The position numbers and the translations under genes were made by a program. DNA of 64,000 nucleotides from the NCBI GenBank assembly GCA_020845695.1, contig JADLFG010000016.1, positions 17,302 to 81,301 on the forward strand, written 5' to 3'. Below are positions 8,765-18,412 of this stretch, piece by piece. Position 1 is the first letter of the stretch, and every line of letters starts with the position of its first letter. Under the pieces are notes generated by a model. That model did no database searches. It had not been told where the DNA came from and worked only from the letters and a program-made list of their open reading frames with translations. This stretch comes from Thermoleophilia bacterium (GTDB lineage Bacteria; Actinomycetota; Thermoleophilia; Gaiellales; Gaiellaceae).

Positions 8765-9934
8765 CTATCGACGAGCGCCGAGCACCTCGGCCTCGATCTT
8801 CGCCACGTGCTTCAGCTTGACGCCGAGGCTGTCGGCGAGATCGGACGCACCGATCTCCTCCCGGTGGTAGGCCTCGAGCACGAGCCGAACGTAGGAGCGA
8901 CCGAGGTCGCGCACCTTGACGCGGTGATAGGGAGCGAACCCGGTCCGAGGCCCCATCTGCTCGGCGTAGATCCGGAGGAATTCCTCCCGCTTGCGGAGGT
9001 AGTGCGCCATCGTCGCCTTCCCGATCGTCACAAGACGCCGCAGGACGGCCTCCCGGCTAGCGCCATACTTGTCCGCGAGACTCCTGAGCTCGTCGTCTTC
9101 CCACTCGGCCCCGGGGCGATGCCGCAGGACGGCGGTCTCCGCCTCCAGGGCGGCTCGCGGCATCAGCACGGCGGCGGCGACTCGATTGCAGAAGACCTCC
9201 GTTCGGCCCTCTTCGGACTGACTCTCGCGCTCCCCGAGGTCGCACAGCCCCCCGTTTCGCAGGAGGGCGTGGGTGAGCTCATGCAACAGGGTGAACGTAC
9301 GGCCGCGCGGCGAGTCCTGCGCGTTGACTACGACGACCGGCAGCGGCTCGAGCGCCAGCGAAAACCCGCGCATCTCATCGAGCTCGACCTCGCTCGTCTG
9401 CAGCACGAGGGCGCCGGCCTCCTCGACGGCCTCGATCCAGCCGGCGAGCGCCCGGTAGCGGTCACGCCACGTCATCTGCTCCTCGAGGGAGACTCCGAGG
9501 AGCTCGCGCACCGCGCCCGCAAACGTCTCGGGGTCGTCCGCGTACGCCGGAAGCTCGACCCTCCGGAGCTCGGTGCCAGCGTTTTCGAGGAGCTCGAGCG
9601 CGATCTCGCGCTGCCTCGTCGCGCGCCTGAACTCGACGTGAAGCTCGGGCGACCACGCCTCCGCGACGGAGTCGGGTAGCCGGCGGAAGTCCTTCATCGC
9701 GTCGAAGCCCCGAGGAGGCTCCGGAAGGTAGAAGACCGCGAGCGGACGCCGATAGACATGGGCGGCCTTGCGGAGCTGTGCGACCGTGGGCGCGCTCTCG
9801 CCGCTCTCCCACGAGCGCAGACGGGCCTCCGGCACGCCGACCCGGCGGGCCGCGTCCTCCAGCGACAACCCGATCGAGGTCCGCCCCCAAGCGAGGAGTG
9901 CGGGGTTGATCCGTGCTAGCGGCGTGCGCGCCAT
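8765..9934 (-). CDS. XRE helix-turn-helix fused to ImmA/IrrE metalloprotease
   Basis: A 389-residue regulator-protease. Residues 14-65 form an XRE-type HTH (LSLEDAARRVGVPEARLRSW). Residues 205-260 hold the zinc-protease signature H218-E219-L-T-H222, with a downstream E246 (TEVFCNRVAAAVLMP). Such proteins typically act as repressor or antitoxin and release control by proteolysis. Here the partner is the PIN protein 10 nt downstream. The gene starts 42 nt after the methyltransferase stop, in one minus-strand run with the restriction genes. The C-terminal 80 residues are helical and less conserved in appearance. Confidence 0.9.
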   Translation of the reverse strand: MARTPLARINPALLAWGRTSIGLSLEDAARRVGVPEARLRSWESGESAPTVAQLRKAAHVYRRPLAVFYLPEPPRGFDAMKDFRRLPDSVAEAWSPELHVEFRRATRQREIALELLENAGTELRRVELPAYADDPETFAGAVRELLGVSLEEQMTWRDRYRALAGWIEAVEEAGALVLQTSEVELDEMRGFSLALEPLPVVVVNAQDSPRGRTFTLLHELTHALLRNGGLCDLGERESQSEEGRTEVFCNRVAAAVLMPRAALEAETAVLRHRPGAEWEDDELRSLADKYGASREAVLRRLVTIGKATMAHYLRKREEFLRIYAEQMGPRTGFAPYHRVKVRDLGRSYVRLVLEAYHREEIGASDLADSLGVKLKHVAKIEAEVLGARR

Positions 9935-9976
9935 CTCGCCTTGAAGAGTGCCAACAGGGGCCCCGGGCGTCGCGAG

Positions 9977-12586
9977 TCAGACCGCATAGACCTTCATCAC
10001 CTCGTCGCCGTAGTGGTTGATCACCTTGACGGCGATCTTGCCGGTCTCCGGCGGCGGGAAGGGGCGGCTCTCGGTCGTGTAGAGGGTCGCCCAGGCGGCT
10101 TCGTCGATGTCGGCTCGCAGGGCCTTGCGGAGTGACTCGTACGGGTCGCCGGCGCCGGTGAAGTACGCCTCGCGGACGAAGAAGCTCTCCTCGTTGTAGC
10201 TCGTGTCGACGAACCAGCAGGCGATGTCGTCGGTCGTGCTCGAGCGCACCTGGCCGGTGGTCGGGTCGTAGACGTCGACGCCGCGGATCTCGACCTGGAC
10301 GAGGCCGTCCTCGGTGCGGCGGATGTCGACGTCGGGCTCGCCGAAGACCATGAACAGGTTGCCGGCGCCCGTCTTCTTGAGCAGGTCGGCGCCCATGGCG
10401 AGGTCGGGGTTCATCCGCACGAGCAGCAGGCGGAGCTTGCCGAGCTTTCGCTCCTCGGCGGCGACCGCCCAGCCGGAGCCGTCCGCGGGCTGGAACTCCT
10501 TCGCGGTCTCGCCCGCCGAGGCGTCGAAGGCGAAGCCGCAGACGAGCAGGAGGTCGGCGCCCGCGCCCTTCGACGCCTCCTTCGCGGCCTCGCGCACCTG
10601 GTCGGCGTCGACCGTCCCGTACTCGGGGCCGACGCTGACGGCGACCGTGCGCTCGGCGCCGTCCGCATCGGTGAACGCGCCGCGCGCGTGCACCCAGACG
10701 CCGGCGTGGCTGTCGAGCCAGTCGAAGCGCAGGTGCTCCTGGCGAACCGTGTTCTGGACGCCCGCCTTGCGGAGGTTCTCGAGGATCGTCGGCACGAACT
10801 CCGCACCCGACGCCGCCACCTCCTCCGTCGCCGCGGGGTCGAGCGTGCGATGCGGCGAGAGACTCTCGACCGTGAACGGTCCGGTCACGCGCACCTTCTT
10901 TCTGTCCTCCTGCGGCTGGTCGTGGAGCGTCTCCTGGTCGGCGTGGCGGGCGATCGCCGCCTCGACCTCCTCGCGGCTCATCCCCTCGCGAATGTCGGGG
11001 TTCTGCGCGATCGACTTGAGCGTCACCCGCGGGACGGTGCGGCAGACGAAGCCGTGCTTGACGTCGCGCTCGTCCCGGAGCTGGAACCACGGATAGCGGT
11101 AGGCCATGAGGCGCGTGCGGGCGAGCGCGAGCGCTACCCGGGAGGTGTCGATCGTGATCCAGCGGCGGCCCCACTTCTCGGCGGCGACCGCCGTCGTGCC
11201 GCTCCCGCACGTCGGGTCGAGCACGAGGTCGCCCGGGTCGGAGGTCATCAGGAGGCAGCGCTCGACGACCTTGAGATTCGTTTGCACGACGTACACGCGC
11301 GATTCTCCAAAGCCCGAGATGACCGCGTCTTCCCAGATGCTGTTGAACGGGTACGCGGGGAAGTCGTCGAAGTACCGCACGTAGCAAAGCGTCTTCCCGA
11401 TCCCGATCAAACGGTCCGCGGCCTTGAGGCGCGCCATGCCTGTGTCGTTCGTCTTCCAGCCACCGACCCCCGGCTCGTAGGGCTTGCCGTTCAGGTCGAC
11501 GGTGAAGACCGTCGTCTGTGCCTCTCGCACAGTCTGTGAGGTCAGCGGAGCCGGTCGCAAGAAGCGACCAGAGGCGTGAGCGAGCTCGGCAGGTGTTGCT
11601 TTGCGGCGCGTGCCGTCGGCCGCTTCGATCCAGGTGTACTGCTCTCCACCGTCGCCGCCAACGTGGCGAGTTCGGTAGAGCCTGCGGTACTTGACTGACT
11701 CTCGGGCTTTCGCGTACCACAGGATGTAGTCATGGACGTGGGCCAGTGTCTGGGTGCCTCCCGATGGGCTGCCCGCGCCGGAGGTCTTCTTGAACGCGAT
11801 CTCGGCGACGAAGTTGTCGCGTCCGAAGACCTCGTCGAGCAGGCTGCGGACGAGATGGACGTTCTCGTCGCCGATCTGGACAAACACGGAGCCGCTTTCA
11901 TTCAGTAGCTCTCGCGCGACGGCGAGCCGGTCGCGCAGGTACGCCAGGTACGAGTGAATTCCGAGCTCCCAGGTGTCGCGGAACGCCCTGATCTGCTCGG
12001 GCTGCCGCGTGGCGTCTTGCGCCTTCCCGTCCTTGACGTCTCGCCGTCGCGTCGACACCTGCCAGTTCGAGCCGAACTTGATCCCGTAGGGCGGGTCGAC
12101 GTAGATCGTCTGGACCTTCCCGCGTAGCCCCTCCTTCTCGGCGAGGCTGGTCATGACGAGGAGGGAGTCGCCGAGGACGAGGCGGTTCGTCCAGCTCTGC
12201 TCGTGCTGGTAGAAGTCGACGAGCTCGGCGAACTCGATCCCGTTGAAGTCGTCGAAGAGGCGAAGCTCGGGCTCGGGCTCGCCGGCGGCCGCGGTCCGGC
12301 GCAGGTTCTCGACGATCGCCTGCGGGTGGATCTTCTCCTGGATGTAGATCGGGACGACCGGCACCTCGAGGTCGGTCGCGTCCTGCTCGTCCTTGCCTTT
12401 CCAGACGAGCTGGGGGTCGAGGCTCGGGTCACGCGGGTACAGCATCGTCTTCGGCGAGCGCTCGTCGTCGGCGAGCAGCCCGCGCAGCTCGTTGGTGGGG
12501 ATGTTCGCGCGCGTGTCCTTGTGGCGGAGCGCCTCGACGGACGTTTCGGGCCGGACAGGTCCGGCCCCTACATTCCTCTTCCTCAC
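9977..12586 (-). CDS. Type III-like DNA methyltransferase (Mod), N6-adenine class
   Basis: An 869-residue methyltransferase starting at GTG that overlaps the restriction subunit's TGA by 4 bp. Catalytic motif IV is D164-PPY in IYVDPPYGIKFGSNW, and the SAM-binding motif I, DPTCGSGTT, follows at residue 457. IV before I is the beta-class order used by type III Mod subunits. The inserted region between the motifs and the 390-residue C-terminal extension presumably hold target recognition and contacts to Res. Recognition sequence unknown. The same reading frame stays open far upstream across the neighbouring gene, but that part is antisense noise. The GTG is chosen because of the coupling overlap. 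Confidence 0.92.
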   Translation of the reverse strand: MRKRNVGAGPVRPETSVEALRHKDTRANIPTNELRGLLADDERSPKTMLYPRDPSLDPQLVWKGKDEQDATDLEVPVVPIYIQEKIHPQAIVENLRRTAAAGEPEPELRLFDDFNGIEFAELVDFYQHEQSWTNRLVLGDSLLVMTSLAEKEGLRGKVQTIYVDPPYGIKFGSNWQVSTRRRDVKDGKAQDATRQPEQIRAFRDTWELGIHSYLAYLRDRLAVARELLNESGSVFVQIGDENVHLVRSLLDEVFGRDNFVAEIAFKKTSGAGSPSGGTQTLAHVHDYILWYAKARESVKYRRLYRTRHVGGDGGEQYTWIEAADGTRRKATPAELAHASGRFLRPAPLTSQTVREAQTTVFTVDLNGKPYEPGVGGWKTNDTGMARLKAADRLIGIGKTLCYVRYFDDFPAYPFNSIWEDAVISGFGESRVYVVQTNLKVVERCLLMTSDPGDLVLDPTCGSGTTAVAAEKWGRRWITIDTSRVALALARTRLMAYRYPWFQLRDERDVKHGFVCRTVPRVTLKSIAQNPDIREGMSREEVEAAIARHADQETLHDQPQEDRKKVRVTGPFTVESLSPHRTLDPAATEEVAASGAEFVPTILENLRKAGVQNTVRQEHLRFDWLDSHAGVWVHARGAFTDADGAERTVAVSVGPEYGTVDADQVREAAKEASKGAGADLLLVCGFAFDASAGETAKEFQPADGSGWAVAAEERKLGKLRLLLVRMNPDLAMGADLLKKTGAGNLFMVFGEPDVDIRRTEDGLVQVEIRGVDVYDPTTGQVRSSTTDDIACWFVDTSYNEESFFVREAYFTGAGDPYESLRKALRADIDEAAWATLYTTESRPFPPPETGKIAVKVINHYGDEVMKVYAV

Positions 12587-15546
12587 GCCGCGACCTCGAC
12601 GGGGCCGGCGAGGTGGGTGCGGATCGCGGTTTCTGCATTCCAGGGGTCGTCGATCTCGATGAAGTCCCAGCGGCCGAACCGGCGAAGCGCGTTCACGCCG
12701 GGCACCCACTGCGTGCGCGCGGTCGCGACCCGCTCGACCTTGTCGGGTCGGACCTGCCCGGTGACCTCGACCACGAGGTTGAGCAGGTCCTCGCCGTGGC
12801 CGTCTTCGATTCTGACGACGAAGTCGGGCACGTATCTGCGCTCCTCTGCGTCGATTGTGTAAGGAATCGTGAACCCGAGCCCCTGGTTCTTGACGTAGGC
12901 GCGCACCTCGGGCATCCCCTCGAGCCGGCTTGCGAAGACGTGCTCCCAGCCCGAGTCGGCGGGCACGTACTCGACGTGGCACTTCGACGGGTCGGTCACC
13001 ATCACCGGTTTCGCGGTGTCGAAGTCGACGCTCGCGGTCGAGCCCTCCGGGTCGTAGGGAGCCGGGATCGCGAGCAGCCTGGACGCGCCGCGCTCGGCCG
13101 AGACGATCCCGCGCACGATCCGCTCGACGGCGGCGCTCGCGTGCTGGTGGAGGAGCAGGAGCTGCGGGAAGACGTGGTCGCGCAGGACGAGCGAGGAGAC
13201 GATCCAGGCGCGCGTCGCCTCGACGAGCTGCGGGAAGAGCCAGGGCCGGTCGGCGAAGTGGCGGCCGGCGAGCTCGCGCGCGAGCGCGTAGGCGACCTCC
13301 TGCTCGCGCCTTGCCTTCAGGTCGTCGAGGGTGTGGAGCTCGTGCTCGCCGACGATCCCGGCGACCTCCGTCTCGGTCGGCACGTGCTCGGTCGAGAGGA
13401 CGAGCTGGTGCTCCTTGCCGAAGCGCCAGCCGAGCCGCTCCCCCTCGACCTCGTAGCGGTAGCCGACGATGCGCGGGAAGCGAATCTCGCAAGCGACCCG
13501 CTCCGGCAGCGCCCGCACGCGGGTCATCGCCGGCGGTGTCCGCGGCGTGGTCGCCGAGCCGGAGGTCGGGATGAAGCTGAACGGCACGCCGTACACCTCG
13601 GCGTACTCGGGCTCGAGGAGCCCGTCGTCGCTCGGCACGTAGCTCGTGCGCCGCAGGCCGCGGCCGACGACCTGCTCGCAGAGGAGCTGCGTGCCGAAGG
13701 CGCGCACGCCGAGGATGTGGGTGACCGTGTTCGCGTCCCAGCCCTCGGTCAGCATCGAGACCGAGACGACGCAGCGGACGTGCTCGCCGAGCTTGCCGGG
13801 CTTGCCGACCGTGTTCATCACCTCGCGCAGCAGGTCCTCGTCGGTGAGGGCGTCCGTGTCCCTGCCGGGGTAGCGCGTGCGGTAGTCGCGCTCGAACTCC
13901 TCGATCTCGTGCGCGGCAATCGCCTTGAAGTCGGCGCTCATCGCCTCGCCGGACTCGAGCTGCGCCGAGTCGATCAGGATCGTGCGCGGGCGGTGCCTGA
14001 AGCCGCCGTCCTCCTCGTTCGAGAGCAACCCCAGCTCGCCGGGCACGACGACGCGCCCGCCGTCCTCGAGCTCCTTCTCCCAGCCGGCGACGTAGTCGTA
14101 GACGAGCTTCGAGACGCTCGTGTTGTTGCAGACGGCGATGAACACCGGGGGCGTCGTCCCGCGCGGCCCGGCCCGCTCGCTCGCCTCCCAGGCGCGGTAG
14201 GCCTGCTCGTAGTTGCCGTAGAGCGCGTGCAGCGCCGCCTGCAGCTCGGCCGGAAGGCGCGGCGGGCCCTTGAGCGCCGCCTCCCGCGCGCTCTTCTTCG
14301 GGAGCTCGCCGCGGATCCGCTCCCACAGGTTGCGAAACGTCGGCCCCGCCTTGCCGACGGCATCGTCGGCCACCGGGACGCGCGGGATCTTCACGATGCC
14401 CGCCTCGATCGCGTCGATCAGCGAGAAGTCGCTGACCACCCAGCCGAAGAGCGTCCCCTCCGGCCAGCCGGAGCCGCGCAGGAAGAACGGCGTCGCCGAC
14501 AGGTCGTAGGCGACCTTGACGCCGAGCTTGCGGGCGACCGCCTGCAGGCCCGTCGCCCAGACGCGCGCCTCGCGGTCGCGGCGCTCGGCCTCCCTGCGCT
14601 CCTCGCCCTTCAGCGCCTCCTCGTCTCCACCGACCCGGTGGGTGTAGCAGTGGTGCGCCTCGTCGTTCAGGACGACGAGCTGCCGCTTCGTCCCGAGGCC
14701 CCGGCACACGCGGCGCACCATCTGGTCGGGCGTCTCGACGAACGGGCTCTCGCCGCCTCGCGTCAGGAGCTCCTTCGTCGTCTTCGAGGCGACATTCCTC
14801 TCGCGAAGCTGGAAGGCGTGGAAGTTCGTGATCACGATCCGCGCCTGGCGCAGGCGCTCGAGGTCGGCCGCCGCGACGATGTCACGCTCGCGGTAGTAGT
14901 TGCCCGGATCCTCCGGCAGCAGGACTCGCAGCCGGTCGCGGATCGTGATCCCCGGCGTGACGACCAGGAACGCGTCCGAGAAGCGGGCGTCCTGCGGGCT
15001 CGCCTGCTTGTTCAGGGTGTGCCAGGCGATCAGCATCGCCGCGACGACCGTCTTCCCCGTGCCCGTCGCCATCTTCAGGGCCAGCCGGTAGAGGCCGGGG
15101 TTCTGGTCGTCGGCGAGCCGGCGCAGCTCGTTCCCGATCCAGGCGTCCCCTTGCCGGGTCGCGCACTCGGTCAGGTAGATCGCCGTCTCGAGCGCCTCCA
15201 CCTGGCAGAAGAACAGCGGGTGCTCCCGGCCCGGGTCGGTCCAGTAGTCGAGCAGCCGCCGCGTCGTCGGTGTCACCCCCGGATAGTGCAGCGAGCGCCA
15301 GGCGGCCACGCGCTCCCGCACCTGGTTGATGAGCCGGTTCTCCTCGATCCGGTCGCGCGTCCACTGCGTCTCGAGCTCGAGCTGCTTCCCGCGCACCTTC
15401 GACGCCGGGATCGGCATGAAGTACGAGCTCGACCGGCGCCCCTCGACGACCTCGTTCGTGATCCCCGTGTCGCCGAACCGCCAGTGCCGCGACGGCTCCC
15501 GAAACGGAGAGTTCAGGATCGGATTCTCGATGACGACGTCAGCCAT
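12583..15546 (-). CDS. Type III-like restriction subunit (Res), BPTD_3080-like helicase-nuclease
   Basis: A 987-residue superfamily 2 helicase with nuclease. Walker A is ATGTGKT (residues 160-166), Walker B LNDEAHHCYT (about 285), and helicase motifs V/VI are EGWDANTVTHI and QVVGRGLRR. Near residue 910 the pattern PDFVV...LVVEVTG looks like a PD-(D/E)xK nuclease core. It should translocate on DNA and cut together with the methyltransferase, whose GTG overlaps this stop. It is the first gene of a five-gene defence run. The 284 bp upstream (15547-15830), toward the divergent DUF1989 gene, must contain promoters; no clear consensus was seen. Confidence 0.92.
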   Translation of the reverse strand: MADVVIENPILNSPFREPSRHWRFGDTGITNEVVEGRRSSSYFMPIPASKVRGKQLELETQWTRDRIEENRLINQVRERVAAWRSLHYPGVTPTTRRLLDYWTDPGREHPLFFCQVEALETAIYLTECATRQGDAWIGNELRRLADDQNPGLYRLALKMATGTGKTVVAAMLIAWHTLNKQASPQDARFSDAFLVVTPGITIRDRLRVLLPEDPGNYYRERDIVAAADLERLRQARIVITNFHAFQLRERNVASKTTKELLTRGGESPFVETPDQMVRRVCRGLGTKRQLVVLNDEAHHCYTHRVGGDEEALKGEERREAERRDREARVWATGLQAVARKLGVKVAYDLSATPFFLRGSGWPEGTLFGWVVSDFSLIDAIEAGIVKIPRVPVADDAVGKAGPTFRNLWERIRGELPKKSAREAALKGPPRLPAELQAALHALYGNYEQAYRAWEASERAGPRGTTPPVFIAVCNNTSVSKLVYDYVAGWEKELEDGGRVVVPGELGLLSNEEDGGFRHRPRTILIDSAQLESGEAMSADFKAIAAHEIEEFERDYRTRYPGRDTDALTDEDLLREVMNTVGKPGKLGEHVRCVVSVSMLTEGWDANTVTHILGVRAFGTQLLCEQVVGRGLRRTSYVPSDDGLLEPEYAEVYGVPFSFIPTSGSATTPRTPPAMTRVRALPERVACEIRFPRIVGYRYEVEGERLGWRFGKEHQLVLSTEHVPTETEVAGIVGEHELHTLDDLKARREQEVAYALARELAGRHFADRPWLFPQLVEATRAWIVSSLVLRDHVFPQLLLLHQHASAAVERIVRGIVSAERGASRLLAIPAPYDPEGSTASVDFDTAKPVMVTDPSKCHVEYVPADSGWEHVFASRLEGMPEVRAYVKNQGLGFTIPYTIDAEERRYVPDFVVRIEDGHGEDLLNLVVEVTGQVRPDKVERVATARTQWVPGVNALRRFGRWDFIEIDDPWNAETAIRTHLAGPVEVAA

Positions 15547-15830
15547 GTCCGCCCGGCTCGTGCCTCTTGTCTAGACGGTCGCGCACGCATCGTACGAAAC
15601 GACCAGGTTGACCGCGACCGGCGAGGGTGCGCCTCGGGCGAGCTCTTGGTGGCGGAGCATGGCTGGCGGCGGCGCCTGAGGCGGGCAAGCCGATCCCGGA
15701 GCCCGCATCGCGTGCTCCGGCCGGTCTGCCGGAGGCAGGTCGTGGTAGCCTCCGAAACGTGCGCCGTGTGGCCGTCCGCCCGGTCCTCGGCGCGGCTCGA
15801 AGAACGGTTGCTGCAACCACCGGGGGCGTG

Positions 15831-16421
15831 ATGGAGCGGTTCGTCGTGCCGGCGCGAGAGGGCCGTGCGGTCTACGTTCGCGCGGGCCGGCGCTTTCGCG
15901 TCGTCGACCTCGACGGCGGGCAGGTCGCCGACACGTTCGCGTTCTGCGCGAACGACGTCTCGGAGTACCACTCGGCCGAGCACACGCGCGTCGGCGTCAA
16001 CCGGCTGTTCCCGAGAGTCGGCGAGCAGTTCGTCACGAACCGCCGCCGCCCGATCCTCTTGTTCGAGGAGGACCGCACTCCGGGGATTCACGACATGCTC
16101 TGCGCGGCGTGCGATCCGGCGCGGTTTGCCGGGCTCGGGGTGGAGGGGTGGCACGCGTCCTGCCAGGAGAACCTCCAGACGGCGATGGCGGCGCTCGGGC
16201 ACGAGCGAGTCGAGATCCCGCAGCCGATCAACCTGTTCATGAATACGCCGGTGGTCGACGAGGCAGGGACGATCGACTGGCTTCCGGCCCGGACGAAGGC
16301 CGGCGACTTCGTCGTCTTCCGGGCGGAGCTCGACTGCGTCGTGTGCGTCTCGGCGTGCCCGCAGGACATCGTCGCCATCAACGGCCCGGGGCCGTCGCCG
16401 GTCGCGATCGAGCTCCTCTGA
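15831..16421 (+). CDS. DUF1989 (urea carboxylase-associated type) protein
   Basis: A 196-residue protein of the DUF1989 family, found near urea/guanidine and amino-acid catabolism genes. Family landmarks are GGQVADTFAF, HDMLCAACDP (C91, C94), HASCQENLQTA (C111), QPINLFMNTPV and SACPQDIVAINGP. The conserved Cys/His residues are thought to bind metal. ATG at 15831 is chosen because homology begins immediately. It ends 1 nt before the convergent phosphotriesterase-family gene. The substrate is unknown. Confidence 0.85.
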   Translation: MERFVVPAREGRAVYVRAGRRFRVVDLDGGQVADTFAFCANDVSEYHSAEHTRVGVNRLFPRVGEQFVTNRRRPILLFEEDRTPGIHDMLCAACDPARFAGLGVEGWHASCQENLQTAMAALGHERVEIPQPINLFMNTPVVDEAGTIDWLPARTKAGDFVVFRAELDCVVCVSACPQDIVAINGPGPSPVAIELL

Positions 16422-16422
16422 G

Positions 16423-17529
16423 CTACCCGCGGCGGACGAGGAGCCGCGCCGGGCTCTCGATCGTCATGCGCCGGATGTCGCCGTCTGAGATCCCGACTCG
16501 ACGCAGGGTCGGGAGCACGAACTCGGTGAGCCAGGCGTAGCCGAGCCCGCCGCCGGCCCGGGTGAGCATCCGAAAGCACACGTCGGTGCCGAGCACGAGC
16601 TGCGCCGCGTAGCCGCGGCGGACGAGCGCGACGACCCCGGCGAGGCGGTCGGCATCCGACTCGATCAGCCAGTCCCGGTCGAGGAGGTTCCAGCGGTGGC
16701 CGAAGCAGTCGATCGAGATGTTCGCGCCCCGGGACAGCAGCTCCTCGTGATAGCCGAGCCGCAGGCTGCGGCGGCCGGGGTCGAGCACGAGGTCGCGCAG
16801 GCCGTGCTCGACGAGGAAGGCGTCGCCGTGGGCCACGACCACCCGGGCTGGATCGAGACCGTGGCGCTCCAGGAGGGCGACCGCCCGCCGGCCGTCCGTA
16901 CCCGGCTCGAAGCCAGGGTGCACGGTGACCGACAGCCCCGTGGCGACCGCGGCCTGGGCCGCCGCCGCCAGGACGCGCTCCTGCTTCGCCGAGAGGGTCG
17001 TGAGCCCGATCTCGCCGATGTGGCCGGCCCGCACGTCGGTGTCCCCGATGCCCCGCTCGACCTCGCCGATCATGTGCTCGGTGAGCCGGTCGACATCGGC
17101 CGCGCGCAGCTCCTCGGGCCAGGACTCCTCGATGTAGAGACCGGTGGAGGCGACGATGTTCACCCCGGTGCGCTCCGAGAGGCGCCGGAGCCCGAGCGGG
17201 TCGCCGCGGATGCCCGAGCAGCTCAGCTCGAGCACCGTCGCGCCCCCGCCCCGGGCGAACCGCTCGAGCTCGCCGGCCATCACGTCCTCGTCGTCGAGGC
17301 GGCAGTTGTCCTGGGAGCGGTAGGGGCCGTGCTGCTCGACGAGTCCCCGGGTCCCGAGCTCGAACGGCAGGGCCCACGGCAGCGCGTCCGCCGGGTCGTC
17401 ACGGTAGACGTCGCGGTACACGCCGAGGTCGCAGAGCACGTGCTCGTGCATCGACGTGAGACCGATCGCGCCGGCGTGGAGCGGCCCGCGCACCGTCGTC
17501 ACGAACCCGTCTGCGATCTCGGGAGCCAC
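16423..17529 (-). CDS. Phosphotriesterase-family metal hydrolase
   Basis: A TIM-barrel amidohydrolase of 368 residues. Metal ligands are H28-x-H30 (SMHEH), bridging E173 in GEIGLT instead of the carboxylated Lys of classical phosphotriesterase, H204 (TVHPGF), H234 (VVAHGD) and an Asp in LGTDVCF. Glutamate at the bridge occurs in lactonase-like members, so a lactone or carboxylic ester substrate is more likely than a phosphotriester. It follows the SDR gene by 23 nt and is probably the last gene of the E1-E2-SDR operon. Confidence 0.88.
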   Translation of the reverse strand: MAPEIADGFVTTVRGPLHAGAIGLTSMHEHVLCDLGVYRDVYRDDPADALPWALPFELGTRGLVEQHGPYRSQDNCRLDDEDVMAGELERFARGGGATVLELSCSGIRGDPLGLRRLSERTGVNIVASTGLYIEESWPEELRAADVDRLTEHMIGEVERGIGDTDVRAGHIGEIGLTTLSAKQERVLAAAAQAAVATGLSVTVHPGFEPGTDGRRAVALLERHGLDPARVVVAHGDAFLVEHGLRDLVLDPGRRSLRLGYHEELLSRGANISIDCFGHRWNLLDRDWLIESDADRLAGVVALVRRGYAAQLVLGTDVCFRMLTRAGGGLGYAWLTEFVLPTLRRVGISDGDIRRMTIESPARLLVRRG

Positions 17530-17552
17530 CCCGCCGGCGGGCTGCGGACTCG

Positions 17553-18398
17553 TCAGATCCCTCCGCCCATCCCGCCGTCGATGACGATCGCGGCCCCGTT
17601 CACGAACGCCGCCGCGTCGGAGGCGAGGAACGCCACCACGCGGGCCACGTCCTCGGGGGTGCCGCGCCGGCCGAGAGCGATCGAGCGCTCGAGACTCGCC
17701 GCCACCTCGGCGGGCGTCACCCCGGACTGGTGCGCGTACACCTGGAGGCCGATCTCCTCCATCTGGGTGTCGATGTCGCCCGGGCAGACGGCGTTCACGC
17801 GGATGCCGTACCGCCCGAGATCCATGGCCAGCGACTTCGTGAGGCCGACCACGGCGAACTTCGTCGTGTTGTAGGCGGCCAGGCCCGCCGTCGCGAGCAC
17901 CCCGGCGAGGGACGCGGAGGTGACGATCGACCCGCCCCCGCGCGCCCGCAGGTGCGGGACGACCGCATGCACGCAGTGGACGATCCCCATCACGTTCACC
18001 TGCCAGGACCGCTGCCAGTCCTCGTCGCTCAGCTCGAGGAAGTCGCGCGCGCCGACCGGGGTGCCCGCGTTCGCGAACAGGATGTCGATCCGGCCGAACG
18101 CCGCCTGGGCCTGCTCCACGCAGGCCTCCACCTCGCCGCGCCGCGTCACATCGAGGGCGAGGCCGAGGGCGCGGCGGCCGAGCTCCTCGACGAGGCGCAC
18201 CGTCTCCGCGATCCCCTCCGGGTCGGTCGCCACCGTCGGCCGGCCGAACATGTCGGTGCCGGGGCTGGGGCGGCCGAGGTCGGTCACGACCACGTCCGCC
18301 CCCTGCCTCGCCAGCTCCACGGCGGCCGCGCGCCCGATGCCCCGCGCCCGCCCCGCCCCGGTCACGACGGCGACTCTCCCCTCGAGCGGTTCGGTCAT
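17553..18398 (-). CDS. Short-chain dehydrogenase/reductase
   Basis: A 281-residue NAD(P)-dependent oxidoreductase. The Rossmann motif is TGAGRARGIGRAA (about residue 14), with NAG in FANAGTP, catalytic Ser in SIVTSASLAG, and Y-x3-K in YNTTK. An insertion after beta-2 (GRPSPGTDMFGRP) resembles carveol-type and mycofactocin-associated SDRs. The start ATG lies 14 nt after the E2 stop. It probably oxidises an alcohol intermediate of the pathway served by the E1/E2 complex. Confidence 0.88.
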   Translation of the reverse strand: MTEPLEGRVAVVTGAGRARGIGRAAAVELARQGADVVVTDLGRPSPGTDMFGRPTVATDPEGIAETVRLVEELGRRALGLALDVTRRGEVEACVEQAQAAFGRIDILFANAGTPVGARDFLELSDEDWQRSWQVNVMGIVHCVHAVVPHLRARGGGSIVTSASLAGVLATAGLAAYNTTKFAVVGLTKSLAMDLGRYGIRVNAVCPGDIDTQMEEIGLQVYAHQSGVTPAEVAASLERSIALGRRGTPEDVARVVAFLASDAAAFVNGAAIVIDGGMGGGI

Positions 18399-18412
18399 AG
18401 TCCCCTCCCGCG

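Noticed and set aside
12587..14707. Open frame continuing upstream of the methyltransferase, antisense-like across the Res gene
   Set aside because: The composition is Arg/Ala/Gly-rich and it lies wholly over the real helicase gene in another frame. The GTG at 12586 with the GTGA overlap is the proper start.
3991..15546. Integrative element inserted at tRNA-Lys
   Set aside because: Gene content suggests an island, but I find no integrase, no excisionase and no second copy of the tRNA 3' end.
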